Assembly (NCBI GenBank): GCA_036897095.1
Contig: JAYMSP010001121.1
Coordinates: 1-35,888 of the forward strand
DNA length: 35,888 bases
From: Plantago elongata
Lineage: Eukaryota > Streptophyta > Magnoliopsida > Lamiales > Plantaginaceae
Reading direction: 5' to 3'
The notes below the pieces were generated by a model. That model did no database searches and was not told where the DNA came from. It was given only the letters and a program-made list of their open reading frames with translations. This document shows, piece after piece, positions 24,101 through 35,849 of the stretch. How positions within the stretch are numbered: the stretch's first letter is position 1; the number at the start of each line of letters is the position of its first letter. A program made the translations under genes and the position numbers.

Positions 24101-27100
24101 GAATAGCCCTTTATAGTGTAGAAGTACTACAGGCACTTCACACAGAATGCATTAGACTTTAAAATTAAACATGAAATAGATATGACATAAAATAGAATTA
24201 CAGTAATATGAAACAGGAAAAGAATAAGAGATGTTATATTACACAAAGAACTATAGATAAAGAATGGAAAGAGATAGAATCAACTAAGTATGCTAATAAA
24301 GAATAAAGCAACTTTGATTATATGATAAAAGAACTAGTGTAATGCACAAAATAATGACCGAATCACAATATTGAAAATATTCATGGCTAACAAATGGAGT
24401 ATAACAAAACAGGTAAATTAATAAAAAGTGATTTTTAAATGTTGTAGAATGCATTAGAATTTAAAATTAAACATGAAACAAAATTAAAATAAATAGAAGT
24501 ATTATGAAACAGGAAATGAACAAGAGAGATACACCAATACATAACAAACTAGTGATAAAGAATAAAAATAGATAGAATCAACTGAGTGTAGAAATAAATA
24601 ATAAAGCAATTTTGATCATATACTATGATAACTGGTGTAATACATAAAAGAGTACAAAGCATAATGTTGAAAATTGACGTGGCTAACAAATGTGGTAGAA
24701 CAAGGCAGGTAAGTAATAAAAAGTGATTATTAAATTAAATGTGGTAGAATGCATTGGATTAAGTTTCAAATGAGAGAAAGATAAAATATAATAGAAGTAA
24801 ATGAAACATAAAAGGAAAAGGAGAAGTAATACAGAAAGTAACATAAGATAAAGAATTTAAAGAAATAGAATCAACTAAATATTGAAATAAAGAATAAAGC
24901 AGCTTTGATTATATAAGACGGGGCAATACGCAAACTAGTGTCGAAGCATAACACTGAAAATAGATGTTGCTAACAAATGTAGTAGAACAAAGCAGGTATG
25001 TAATAAATAGTGATTAATAAATTTTGAAAGTGGGGCCGCCTGGCAGTTGTACTGCCTGCTGCAGCATAGAAGAAACCTAATATGATGTAGTATGCCTTAT
25101 ATCCAGTATAAATTTCATACTGCCACCATTTGAATTAAAAACGCCCTGCCAATTCGTTACGAAATTAAGGTGATTTGTGTTGCCTTAATTAATGATTGGC
25201 TTGAGAGAAGAAGGTAAACGAATAAATAAAAGATTTCAATGATAATAAACTCCACCAGAACTGTCTTAAAATAGTACATCGTGAAAGAACAAAGGCTTCA
25301 ATTAAGTTTAATTTAATAAGAATAGGGAAAACTTTTTTAATTACAGGAGTTGAATAGATTAGGGATATAAATTGCATGGAGTGGTGTAAAATTGGGAAAA
25401 GCTCTTTAATTAGCAAATATATCAAAGTGATGGCATTTTCTAGGTGGAGAGATTTTAAAGAACATAATTCCTGCATGTCCCTGTCCCTTGCCATCATGTT
25501 CATGTGCTTTACTCAGGTGGGAATGTTCTTTCTTTTTCAGGCACCCAAAGAGCTAGAGTTGCCAATTACTTTGGATGTTGGATCGTTTGCGGCTGATGAT
25601 GCTACTGTTGATACCGTGTCTCCTTCCACAAATTCTCAGTTACCCCCAATTATCACAGATCCAGCTGCCGAAATTGCTACAGTTGTTTCTTCCCTTCGTA
25701 TGGTATGTTTGGAGTCGTTTTGCTGGTCCTCCTAATTAATTTTTGCTCCTAAATACTTGGTCAGGTGCACCTTGCTTCGTTTTAATAGTGGTCTAATAAT
25801 GTCTAGTTAAACATTGTTCCCCTGAGAAAAAGGTAAATATTAATTGGCCTTGTAATGATATAATCAACCACGTAAAATTATTTGTGCACTTTAATATCCT
25901 TCTAGATATGAATGGGGCATTTGTTTTATGTGATGCTGATTAGCGCATAAAACAAATTTGGAATTGCTTTTTGCCTGCTAGATAATCATTACTGTTGACA
26001 AGAAAGGCAATTCACCCCCCCCCCCCCCCCCCCCCCCTCGGGGGTTGCAAGCGTGTCTCTGTGTCCATATATTCCCTCTGGCTGAACTTTTATTCGGAAC
26101 GTTTTTTTAAAATGCAGATGCGCGTGTACTTGAGAACATATGGACTTGATCAAATGGTGCAAGCTGCAAGTTCCTCAGCAGGACTTCGGGTAATCAAACG
26201 GGTCGAGCAGACTTTACAAGAGCTTGGGGTTAGTTTCCAAACCTTTTTAACACTGTAATCTAAAGTGCACTCTCCTTGCACTCGTTCTGTTTTGTGTACT
26301 TGTTAAATATTTGCTGGTCAGTCTACTTGTCACTGAATCCAAATTATTCATCCTGTCGCTTTGTCACCTTGCCTTTAGCCATACATACTTTCTAGAGTTT
26401 CTGCCTCTTTGTTATTTATATGGCTTTTTAATATTGTGTTACTTCCTGTGTGCTCTTCATCTGCATCTACATATTTGGGAACAACTAGTATTTTATTTTT
26501 GTGGTTGCGCAGGTAAATTTAAAGCCAAAAGTGCCCACAAAAGCTGTTTGTGCTGAGCATCTTGAGCTGAGAAAGGAAATATTAACGTTATTGAATCTTC
26601 AGAGACAGGTGATTCCATTTTTCATTCCTTCTGTACTGAAATACTCCTACATTCATATACTATTATTACTATTATGTTTTATTTTATGCTCTTCATTGCA
26701 GTCTGATTCTTTAATGTCTTAGTTTCGTGTGCTGGTGGTTTCCACCGAGTGACAATTAAGAGCTCAAATTATGTTGCAAAACTTTCCAGTCAAATATGCT
26801 TGTTTACAATTTGGGTTGGTCGAGTGAATGTTCATGAATGACCTCCACTTTTCATATGATTAGTTGCAAAACAAGCAGGCAGATGCAACATCACACCGGG
26901 ATGGTTCATACACTGAAACTACTGATACACCACCAAAGGTAGATGCTATCATTTATTTCACTCGCATTTTTTGAATAGTTTTTAGCTCCCCTGGCTTAAT
27001 CCTAAATATCTTCTGTTCAACAGCGCCCAGTCCGAGCTGCAGATATTGATCGGACATTTACCCCTGATGCCATAAACGTTGGAGGTATTTTAATGTGATA

Positions 27101-27396
27101 ACAGCTTACATGTGCAAATCATTAAAAAGGAAAAAAAAAAGCTATCGAATTATGCTTTGTTTAGACAGATTTTATCAATTTAATTTGTTGAATTTCAGGG
27201 GAGAGATTTATCAAAAGGGATCAGAAACGCAAGGTACAGTTGCGCCCTCCTTTTAATATACTGTTTATATCCGATGTTATCTCTTGCTGACACTTTCACA
27301 ATATTTATTTTTCTGAAGGGACCTGGAAGATTGGCAGAAGCTCCTTCATCACCCGCCCAATCTAAAAGGCCAAGAAAGTTTAAGAATTCAGAATAA
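21150..27396 (+). CDS. SWC4: SWR1 complex subunit SWC4 (DMAP1 homologue)
   Basis: Sixteen exons join in phase to 446 aa: 21150-21260, 21340-21429, 21516-21581, 21669-21728, 21828-21884, 22397-22526, 22661-22728, 22921-23013, 23119-23166, 25541-25702, 26118-26228, 26513-26608, 26864-26938, 27024-27084, 27199-27233 and 27319-27396. The start [20 protein letters not shown] and the length match Arabidopsis SWC4 (441 aa). Residues 129-171 form the SANT/Myb domain ([20 protein letters not shown]). Residues 242-364 hold the DMAP1 region with [20 protein letters not shown] and [18 protein letters not shown]. The basic tail suits a nuclear protein. SWC4 is shared by the SWR1 (H2A.Z deposition) and NuA4 acetyltransferase complexes. 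Every GT-AG junction keeps phase. Intron 9 (2.37 kb) is enlarged by a SINE-like sequence and a tandem array. Confidence 0.97.
21879..22003 (+). repeat. Duplicated exon 5 donor sequence
   Basis: GATCATGTACGTAC at the exon 5 end (21879) recurs at 21969, 90 bp downstream, followed in both copies by TCGG(A/G)(A/G)TATAAT. The second copy keeps a possible GT donor. Its use would bring a TAG into frame before the new junction. Confidence 0.8.
23516..23585 (+). mobile_element. tRNA-derived SINE head (or tRNA relic)
   Basis: A pol III box A-like word (CAGCTCAGTTGG, 11 of 12 positions of the consensus) ends at 23535 and a box B-like word (GGTTCGAGTCA) is at 23567-23577. The spacing of about 31 nt is that of a tRNA gene. 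The D-arm and acceptor stems do not pair well and no anticodon arm is convincing, so this is not a working tRNA gene. It lies in the sense orientation in SWC4 intron 9. The tail and target duplications are not clear. Confidence 0.6.
24144..25025. repeat. Three tandem copies of a ~300-bp AT-rich unit in SWC4 intron 9
   Basis: Copies begin with AGAATGCATT at about 24144, 24446 and 24746, giving periods of 302 and 300 bp. Each contains in order a CATGAAA-type word, GATAAAGAAT, ATAGAATCAACT(A/G)A, AATAAAGCA, TTTGAT, GCTAACAAATG and GCAGGTA, with AGTGATT at the end. The copies have diverged by many substitutions and small indels. No frame is conserved. The array makes up over a third of the intron. 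Confidence 0.9.
26015..26037 (+). repeat. Run of 23 C in SWC4 intron 10
   Basis: An uninterrupted C run followed by TCGGGGG lies 80 bp before the exon 11 acceptor. Such a run can form an i-motif or a G-quadruplex on the opposite strand, but runs of this length are also prone to sequencing and assembly error. Confidence 0.9.
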
Positions 27397-30178
27397 AGGT
27401 GGATACATCTCTGCCTTTACAGTTCTGTCTATATATTATGTTGGGTTGAGGGCAAGGTTATAATTCAGGGCAGTGTTAATATTGCACGCCATTTAATAGA
27501 CTTCCACCGTGTACTGCTTTCATGCCTGTGCGCCGCTGGAATAGACACAACTGTTGGGCACAATCCTTGTATCTCGGTTAACTGTCTGAGAGGAAATGAC
27601 TGCTCGCCTGCCAGAAAGTTTACATATTCTTTTTCCTTCCCGTAGATGAAAAGGTCATTTTTGTGATCCCAACTAACGATGCAACTGTTCAAAGGAGTGC
27701 AGATTACCATGCCCTTCCGCCATATCTGAACGTTTTTGTTAATTTATAACCAGTAGTCTGCTCGTGATCATGTTGTTATATATTGGAAATATTAGAAGTC
27801 TGTAGTTTCATAGAACTGTAGAAGTACTCATATCTGGGAGATTTAAATTACATACTGCGGACTTGTATGTAACTTTGCATGCAAATGGCTTAGCACTAGG
27901 CCAATTTGCACAATGTTTTGCCCATTTTATCTCCTATTCACAATTTCTTTTTAGAACGGCTAAAGTTGACTTGAATTGTCGACTTATTGGTTGGAATTGA
28001 AACGTCTTACTAACTGAGCTAACTGAGCTGCGTTTTGTTGTAATCTCTTATTGACAAATTATGTGTACAACAATACCCTAGTATCTTGATCGAGGATTTG
28101 AGATGATTTTTAAGTAATCTGCCTCATTATACATAGGTACAAAGTAACAATCTCCTACAAGATGTGTTGTTATCTAATCTCACTAGACGCAAATATACAA
28201 GTTTAATGTATATGCACCAACTAGACACAAATGTCATAGAACTCGATCCTCAGATGTTATGTATTGGGTAGAGCAGTCTGAATATATCCTAAAATTCGGT
28301 ACTCTAGATTGATTCCGATTCAAGGGTTATTACATAGATCAGATCTACTATTATTTTATTGATCATATGGTGAAGGATGATTCACATTATTCATTTAATG
28401 TGTATGTTCATATTTGTATATTTATGTGGAGTAATATAGAGTATTTTTCATCACATTATTTATGAAATAAATTATAAGTCTGGTCTAGTTAATTTTTTTT
28501 TTAATTATGTGTTATTTAAATCAGATTGAGTGTCATACATTTCGTTCCACCAAGTAATCTTTTCTAGTATCTTGAAAAATGCGAAACAGATTTCAATTCT
28601 TGTAATGCCTTAAAAGTTATGGCCTTCATTTTCCTAAGCTCGTTAAGAAGTCAAAAGTAGCACGTAATGATTTGTCACCTTCTCTTGAATTCTAGATAAT
28701 ATTATTGACTTGCGTGTATGAATCACTAAAATTAAAAGCAACTACTACTGGTAAATTTAATTGAAAAGAAACAAGATTAAGCCGTCCAAGGGCAGCTTCA
28801 GAGCGGCCTCATAATTAAATTAATTATGCTGGGCATGATAATTAAAAAGTAATGCGACCATTAGTGCAATTATTTATATTCCAAGAAAAATAATGCAATT
28901 ATTTACTACGCAATCCTTATAATTTGTTAAATCACGACAATTGTTTGGTTGGAAATTTGTTCAATCACCTCGTTCGAAATAGACCGAACACTAATTGAAG
29001 TCTTCGTGTCTTAATTTGATAGAGAGGCAGCGCAGGTAGCTCTTTAAATTGACACATAAAGTTTGATTTGATTGTGAGATTATAGCTACCAAATCACTGA
29101 CTGTTACATCATATAATTGCTAATGACTAATCTTACTAATTGATCTGCTTGATATTGTTGGTCAAGTTTGGTCTCACCTGTGAGAGTCTATTTTAGGTTG
29201 AGAAGTTTGTTAGAAGTTACAGTAATTAGTTGAAAACTATAGTTGATATAAATTGCAATAAATGGAATTTATGTTCGTCCGTATAGATTTATGACTTGGT
29301 CGACTGGTATAATGACTATACATTCAAACTATGCACTAAATGTATGCCTAAGGATTACTTGAAAATTAGGTATACATTGACTCACGCAATATTAACGTTA
29401 AAATTGTGAAATGTACAAAAAGAGTATTTTAGAAATTTTGATGGCACTTGGAGAAGCATATATACATTCAAGTGGAATAATCAAATGTACTTTTCTACTC
29501 AAATCCACACAAAGTACAAGGACAATTAAATAATTATAATCAATGAAGAAAATATAGTGAAGTGGAGTCCCATATGATGATATTCATAGTACACTATTAT
29601 TATTGTGCAGACACACTGTTTCTGGTTGGTTCGATAGATGATTGAACGAATCGTGTCGCATCAAGGAAGATTGATAGTATTGGTATCATGCTATGTACCT
29701 GCTTCAACAAGCAGCACGAATCTTCTTTTCCAATTACTCACCTCCGCCATGAAACTAATTAACTAAATCCATTCGTAAATATTTCAGGAGAACTTCATAC
29801 ATTAACAATAGAGAGGAAAAAGATAATATATTCTAAAATAATAAACTTTTTAAATTACATAAGTTACATTTTCAAATCATATGCTTTGTCAATTTCTTTT
29901 ATACTCCCAACCTCTCATAATTAAATTACCCGTCAAATTTTAGTGTATAACCTATAAATTTTTATCTAATTGAGACAACATCCAATATTAATAGCACGAT
30001 TGTTATTATAAGATAGTCGAACTAAATAGAAACAAAATATAAAACTTGGACATTGCAGTTGGACACTAAGGATTAATTTTGTGTTCGGCCGGCGGATTGG
30101 GAGAAATACATTACATTACATACTCCAAGGCTGCAAGTACTTCAAGCATTATTAGGTTTGAAAGAAATAGAAATGAAT
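27397..30178. other. Intergenic region downstream of SWC4
   Basis: The first few hundred bases are the SWC4 3' UTR and flank. The rest is AT-rich without supported genes, RNA genes or large repeats. The only small repeat I see is TAACTGAGC in tandem near 28011-28029. Confidence 0.45.
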
Positions 30179-30368
30179 TACACCGTCTCATTTAAATAAG
30201 TTTTAAGAAAATATATAGTATGTGATTGAAATGAGTTTGAAATGGAAAATTCCATGCTGATCTAATAATGTGTGATTTAAAATAAGTTGTACTGTAAAAT
30301 TATTTTTATAAATAAAAAATTATTTTACTTTAAAGAAAAACTATTTCACTTCGAATAGAACGGAGGTA
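30179..30368. mobile_element. Stowaway-like MITE
   Basis: About 186 bp is bounded by TA dinucleotides. The left end reads CACCGTCTCATTT, and the reverse complement of the right end reads CCTCCGTTCTATTC, which resembles the CTCCCTCCGTCCC ends of plant Stowaway elements of the Tc1/mariner group. The interior is AT-rich and non-coding. The ends match imperfectly, so the element is old. Confidence 0.5.
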
Positions 30369-30696
30369 TATGGAGTATGATTTATGAACATGATAGACTA
30401 AGCTATGCTTGTAATTATGGAATGCACTAGACACATGTGAGATGGAAGTAATATTCAAGTGAGGTCAATTTCATGCTCTCGGAGCACCTGTGAACTAGGG
30501 GAATAGTGGTTGCTAGGATATTCCGTAAAGGCGAATTTAAGGGGCGTTCTCAATAGAAATAATAAATTGCCTAGATTAATAATCATGTTGCTATTGAGTG
30601 TTGACCGTTGAGTACTCGTAAAGTATCCAATAAATTGAGATACGCCTCTGTGTTGATGGGTTTGAAGAATGCTAAACGTATCTAACCACTTGATTG
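30369..30696. other. Spacer between the two MITE-like elements
   Basis: No gene or repeat is seen in this stretch. Confidence 0.4.
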
Positions 30697-31266
30697 GTTT
30701 GATTGTGCGTTTTTCTCAATTAAACTGCATAATGAAAGTTCGAAAAATAAAATGCATCATTAGATATAGTTTGACCTAATTCTACATTTTGAAATGAGTT
30801 ATTAGTTTGATGTATTATTATGCATTTCAAATGTATATTTCATTCCGAAATACATTTTTCATAATTTTTTTTATTATTAGTAAAAATATATAATGAATTT
30901 TTATAATTTTTAAAACATTTTAAAATATTTTTCATAATTTTTTATATTATTTTTAATCATAATACACAATTTATTCTGAGAATTAACGTGGACGCGACAC
31001 GTGTCCCGTATTTAAATTTAAAATACAAAAATACGAGTCAAATACGGTTCTAATAGAGTTTACTGTTCAATAGGGTTTACTGTTCAGTGACATCGTTGTA
31101 ATATTCAAATAAGGTATAAATACATTCTCAATCGCATTTCTCAAGTACATGAGAATCGAAATGTGTTTGAATGTGGTCGAAAGTGTGTTTGAGAATATAT
31201 TTTTTTAAAAATGCACAGGTTTCACCGGACTTTAATTATGCAATTTGAAAACGAAACACATCAAAC
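30697..31266. mobile_element. MITE-like element with ~40-bp imperfect terminal inverted repeats
   Basis: The left end (30697-30742) and the reverse complement of the right end (31226-31266) both read GTTTGAT, then a GTG/TTT stretch, then TGCATAAT(G/T)AAAGT(T/C)CG. The 570-bp interior has no coding potential. It contains a perfect 10-bp G-box palindrome GACACGTGTC at 30996-31005 and a 17-bp tandem duplication (AATAG(A/G)GTTTACTGTTC) near 31051-31085. The outer word TGATTGGTTT at 30691 is also inverted at 31317-31326, so the true borders may lie slightly further out. No target duplication is certain. Confidence 0.5.
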
Positions 31267-32470
31267 TAATTATCAAATACATACGGTCAACGAACCAAAC
31301 ACACCACAATACACTAAACCAATCAAATCCCTAACTGAACTTGAAGAACTGATTGACTGATTCACACTAACCTCGTGTAGGTGCAATTGAGGAGTTTTGG
31401 ACTATTCAAATTGTGCTCGCAAATCACATTGCTCTCCTCTCCACGTGAAGGTGCAATTGAAAAGCATCTTGTTAAGCAAGCGTTGAAAAGGTAAATTCAA
31501 AAGAATCTTGACGTTATGGACACGAGAAAACTTATTAAAGAACCACTTCTCTTTTCTTGATGATAGTCGGTCAAAAAACATACAACATACATGAACAAAA
31601 TTAAGAAAACATATGCATATCTTTTATGATTTTTCTCTAAAAATACTCATACTCGTTTCACTTTATATTTAAATTTAAAAAAATTAATTTTAATTTAATT
31701 TTTGCTTATTAAAGTTTAACGAAAATTTAAAATGGCTCAATTTCATACATTTACATAATATGAGAGTTGGTAAAACCATTAAATGTTCCAACTCATAATA
31801 TTAATTATGAAAATATATATACCCGGAAAATATGTAAAGGTAAAAAGAAAAATTAATGTTGCCGTATATGCTTTAGGGAAAGTAAATCGCTTGAATACTA
31901 TGGAGTATGGACCAAACCTTTTCAAAAAGTGCATTATATTCTGATTGTATTGAAAATTATATTTTGTGAGATCTTTTTTAAGAAAACAAGACAAGATTGA
32001 TATTGTATAAAACTATTTGCGGAAACCAAAAACCATATGAAGCTAAGTCGCCGATCTCATAAACATTGAGAAGAATTTCCCTAACCATTGGCATATTATA
32101 CATTTTCCTCCAGATAAATGACAACAAAATATGAAGGGTTAAAACTTTGAAAAAAATTTGAAAGTTGAAACGATTCCTCAAATTAAGATGTAAAGTAATT
32201 TAAGAATAGTACGTGCCAAATTATCTTATTCTTCTTTCAAGTTTTGAGGTCCAAAGTCAAAAAGTTAAAATTCCCCATTTATATATTCACTTTAAATTTT
32301 TACACTTCAACTATACATATAAAATAAAACACATTAAAAAAGATTGTAATGAAATTATACATAAAGTTTATCCTTTAATTTAATTTTTCACAGATACACA
32401 ATAATATTATACTATGAATGATTCACGTTAAATAATTATCATTAAATAATAAATACTATCTATAATATTT
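31267..32470. other. AT-rich spacer left of the LINE
   Basis: No gene is seen. GAAAGTTGAAACGATT at 32160-32175 is nearly repeated right after the LINE tail and may be its target-site duplication. Confidence 0.4.
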
Positions 32471-33751
32471 AAAGTAGTCATAAGATGGATTGATGATGAA
32501 ACTTTTACCCTCAATCTTACTTCGATCACTGACTGTTCAGTTTCCTGCCTTCTGCATACTGAGGTGGGGGGCTGGAATGTACAGTATGTTCGACAGCTTT
32601 TATGGGAATCAGACGTCGACTCTATCCTTCAGACTCCTGTTCCTCTCTTCACCACGGAGGATACATGCACCTGGTCCAGAACTAAATCTAGGCAGTACTC
32701 TGTCTCGAGTGCCTATCACCTAGCTCAAGAATTGAAGCGCACTTCTCAGCAAAATAGGCAGGGGGTACTAGTTCGTGTTGAAATGAGTCCATCTATCCCT
32801 TAAAATGACTTGTAAGGAAATATAGTTGTCCCATATCTTATAGTGAGTGCCCAGAATATATTTAACAGTTCGGCCAAAGGTTATGGGAATTGGACTTGGG
32901 TGTGACATAATAAGGTGTCTAATAAGATTAATATATTTTTCTGGAGACTTTTACGTGGCTCTTTACCCGGTCGTACTTCTCTCATAAGGAGTGTCGATGT
33001 TGATATTTTGTGTCCTATCTGTAACGTGGCTGATGAATCTCCTACATATTTTCAGAGATTGCGAGTTTGCCTCACAACTTCTGAACTCGAATTCTTCGTG
33101 GTGGCATGTTGGAGCATTTGGTACCAACGTATTAAGAAGGTGCATGACAACAAGAATTTGGAGGCATGGGACACTGTCCAGTTTGTGAGACGCTATCTTG
33201 ACGACTATGAAGCAGCGAAGTTTATCTACCGGGCTCCATTACCCCCTGCTCAGCCGGTAATTGGATTCCACCTGACCCAGGCGTAATCAAAATTAATTTT
33301 GATGCGTCCGTGCACCTGCATCAGGGCCTTTCCAGCGTTGGGGTCGTGGCAAGGAACTCAGCTGGTGAAATCATGGCGTGGCGTCGACTGTGTATTCCTT
33401 TTATCGGTGATATTGAAGCTGTGGAAGCTATTGCAGCTAGGACTGCTGTAATCCTTGGCTACGAGCTTGACTATCAAGCAGTGGTAATTGAAGGGGACTG
33501 CTCTACAGTGATTAATCAGCTGCGTGTTGACTCTTGCTCCCTTTCATCTGTTGGCCACATTATTGAAGAAACAAAGCTTGTTGCTTGTGTTTTTAGTTCA
33601 GTTGAATATGTTTTCACTAGGCGAGCAGGAAATAGATTAGCTAATTGCCTTACTGCTGATCATACAGTTTCTTCTACTTTTCCGGTAGAAAATCCTAATG
33701 TACTGCCTCCTTAATGATTTATGAATGAAGTTTTATTCTAAAAAAAAAAAA
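32470..33751 (+). mobile_element. 5'-truncated LINE (non-LTR retrotransposon) with zf-RVT and RNase H remnants
   Basis: Three plus-strand frames follow one another. 32477-32803 has the pre-zinc-finger pattern W-IDDETFTLNL ... GGWN ... TWSRTKSRQYSVSSAYHLA. 32915-33286 has the zf-RVT pattern NKINIFFWRLLRGSLPGR and CPICNVADES. 33256-33714 has the plant RNase H-like domain (RVT_3) with INFDAS, EAVEAIAARTA and VVIEGDCSTVINQL, which supply the D-E-D residues. Stops near 32803 and a shift near 33255 separate them, so it cannot make a working protein. The last frame ends 24 bp before an A-rich tail at 33740-33751. The reverse transcriptase and endonuclease domains are missing, as expected of a 5'-truncated insertion. 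Confidence 0.85.
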
Positions 33752-34054
33752 GAAAGTTGAAACAATTATTGAAAATTTAAAGTCCAGAGAACTAAACTAT
33801 ATATGCGAAGTTCAAACTCTTAGGTCATAAAAAAATTAAAATTTATCTTTTTCAAAAGTTACGAGGTTCATGCTCACCTCCTAAATCCGTCCGCAACTTT
33901 TTTTTAATCCGTGTGAGTGTAACATTTTCATATCTGGTAGAAGTATCTGAAATAATGTAAAAAATTAAAAAAGAGGAAAAGTCAAAATGTTCTTAGTTTT
34001 ATCTAACGATAAATATGTCACATAAGCAAACAAACGAGTATGAAATTTCCCAAA
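33752..34054. promoter_or_regulatory. Spacer/promoter of the bZIP gene
   Basis: AT-rich sequence lies between the LINE tail and the bZIP TATA box. No ABRE or G-box core (ACGTG) is visible in this proximal part. Confidence 0.4.
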
Positions 34055-34062
34055 TATAAATA
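34055..34062 (+). promoter_or_regulatory. TATA box of the bZIP gene
   Basis: TATAAATA lies 354 bp before the main ATG. A start about 30 bp downstream would give a leader of about 320 nt that includes a CTT-rich stretch (34158-34180) and the start-stop codon pair at 34257. Confidence 0.6.
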
Positions 34063-34256
34063 GGCATTTGCTGTTTGTCTACTCTCCCGCATTCAGCATT
34101 TCAGCTCAACCCAATAATATACTCAAAAGAAAACAAACACAAACAAAAAGAAAGAAGCCTTCTTCTTCTTCTTCTCCTCTTCTGTCCCTACCCTGTTCGT
34201 ACTCAATTTTGAATTTCTCCTCTCTGAAAACCAAACACCAGTCACAATCGGAAACT

Positions 34257-34262
34257 ATGTAG
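34257..34262 (+). promoter_or_regulatory. Minimal start-stop uORF (AUG-UAG)
   Basis: ATG is followed directly by TAG, 147 bp upstream of the bZIP start and downstream of the TATA box. Minimal AUG-stop uORFs can stall ribosomes in plant leaders (AUG-UAA in boron-regulated NIP5;1). A role here is inferred only. Confidence 0.45.
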
Positions 34263-34408
34263 TGCTTACACAGCTTCTGCAAATACAATTTTATATTTAT
34301 ATTCTTTTTCCGTTTCCAATTTTCCGGTTGAATTGAAATTCCGATAATTTCGCTGAGTCAGGTAGAGAAATTTTGTTTACCTGTTTCTAGACTACAAGTA
34401 AGTGTTCA

Positions 34409-35849
34409 ATGGCGTCATCGAAGGTGATGTCGTCAAGGTCACCGCCCAATCCGGATCTGCCACGTCAGTCCGTTCCACCTTCCCAATTACCACCTGATCG
34501 TGGCGGTGCTGCTGCTTTCGGCTCGATGAACATGGAGGAGATTCTGAAATCGTTCTACTCCGATTCGGATTCGAATGTGAAAGGTGAGATGATGATGAGT
34601 GAAATGGTGGCTGTTGAGAATAAGACGATTCCGATGACTCTGGAGGATTATCTGGCGAAGGCTGGAGCTGTGGCGGAGGAGGATGTTAGAGTTCCGATGA
34701 TTGCTGGTACTTATGGTATGGAAGGAGGAGGAGGAGTCATGGTTGGTGGAGTTCCGCCGGTTCAATTTGGATCGTCGGTGAAGAATGGGGGTTTCGGGGT
34801 CGAATTTGGGAATAATGGTGGTGGGAGGGGGAAGAGGAGGGCTGCGGTGGAGGACGTGCCGCTCGATAAGGCGACGCAGCAGAAGCAGAGGAGGATGATT
34901 AAGAATAGGGAGTCTGCTGCTAGGTCCAGAGAGAGGAAGCAGGTTCAATTTGCTTCTTTGTTCTGTTTGTTTGTTTGTTTATGCATTTCAGCATTTTACT
35001 GATTATTGAATTCGTTAGTGGTTGTTTGAATGTGCTTTTGTTGCTTTTGTTTAAAGGCTTATACTATTGAGTTGGAGTCACTTGTGACGCATTTAGAGGA
35101 GGAGAATGCTAGGCTTTTGAAAGAAGAGGTATGTTTCTGCTGTTTTTTTTTTATTTCTTTAAGTTGAGTGAGTGTGTGCCTTTTGTGTTTGCACTGATTT
35201 CCTGAATCGAAATGATGAAATTGTGGCATTGTATTACTAATGTACTACTCCACTGCTTATTAGTAGTTTGTAATACATTACTGGACCACTTTAATTCCAT
35301 GTCTCCGCTTCACCATTGTTTTTGAAGTATGTTTAGTTAGTTCGGGATGTAATGGGTCCTATGGTATAATCGATCATGATTCGAAAGATATTGGCATGTT
35401 GTGGAGTAGTTTATGTGCTTGGAACTCTTAAAGGTTTATCATTAGGACATATTCGACTTCACATTAGAATAGTTGACAGTTTTTGTTCTGAAACTCGTGA
35501 GAGCATATTGGATTCTGAGCTTTTCTTTGATTGCATGTGTGGCCAACTAGCTCCTCGAGTACATAATCATGTATGCCCAATTGGTTTGTTTTGTCGATGT
35601 TGTCTAGGAAAGATTAATAGTTGTCTTGAAGGTATCATATCACCTTAGATCATTTGTATAATATTATGTGAGTTTGCGTTTGATTCTAAAATTGCCTGTG
35701 GCTGAGGACTCTTTCTTTCTGTGATTTGAAATAAAAAAGTGATTGAGGATTGTGATTTATAATAATCTCCTGTTGATATCATTTTGAGGCAGCTTTAAGT
35801 GAAACTCTTATTTCTGCAGGAGGCATTGCACAAGGAGAGGTATAAGCAG
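34409..35849 (+). CDS. Group A bZIP transcription factor, GBF4-like (3' end beyond window)
   Basis: Exons 34409-34942 (178 codons), 35057-35128 (24) and 35820-35849 (10) join in phase 0, and at least one more exon lies beyond the right edge. Residues 39-50 (SMNMEEILKSFY) and 76-85 (MTLEDYLAKA) are conserved N-terminal motifs of group A bZIPs, sites linked to SnRK2/CK2 regulation. The basic region has the invariant N166-x7-R174 (NRESAARSR) and is followed by a zipper with Leu184, Leu191, Leu198 and Leu205 in heptads. The glycine-rich middle and the KERYKQ run match Arabidopsis GBF4 better than ABI5 or the ABFs. Such factors bind ACGTG (G-box/ABRE) as dimers in the nucleus and act in ABA and seed responses. 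The zipper crosses the exon 2/3 junction. Confidence 0.92.

Noticed and set aside
25376..25735. 119-codon frame extending SWC4 exon 10 leftward
   Set aside because: The part before 25541 is intron; homology and the TTTTTCAG acceptor fix the exon start.
34487..34948. 153-codon minus-strand frame
   Set aside because: It is the antisense shadow of bZIP exon 1.
35376..35648. 90-codon plus-strand frame in bZIP intron 2
   Set aside because: It lies within an intron of a well-supported gene and shows no family motif; it is probably chance.
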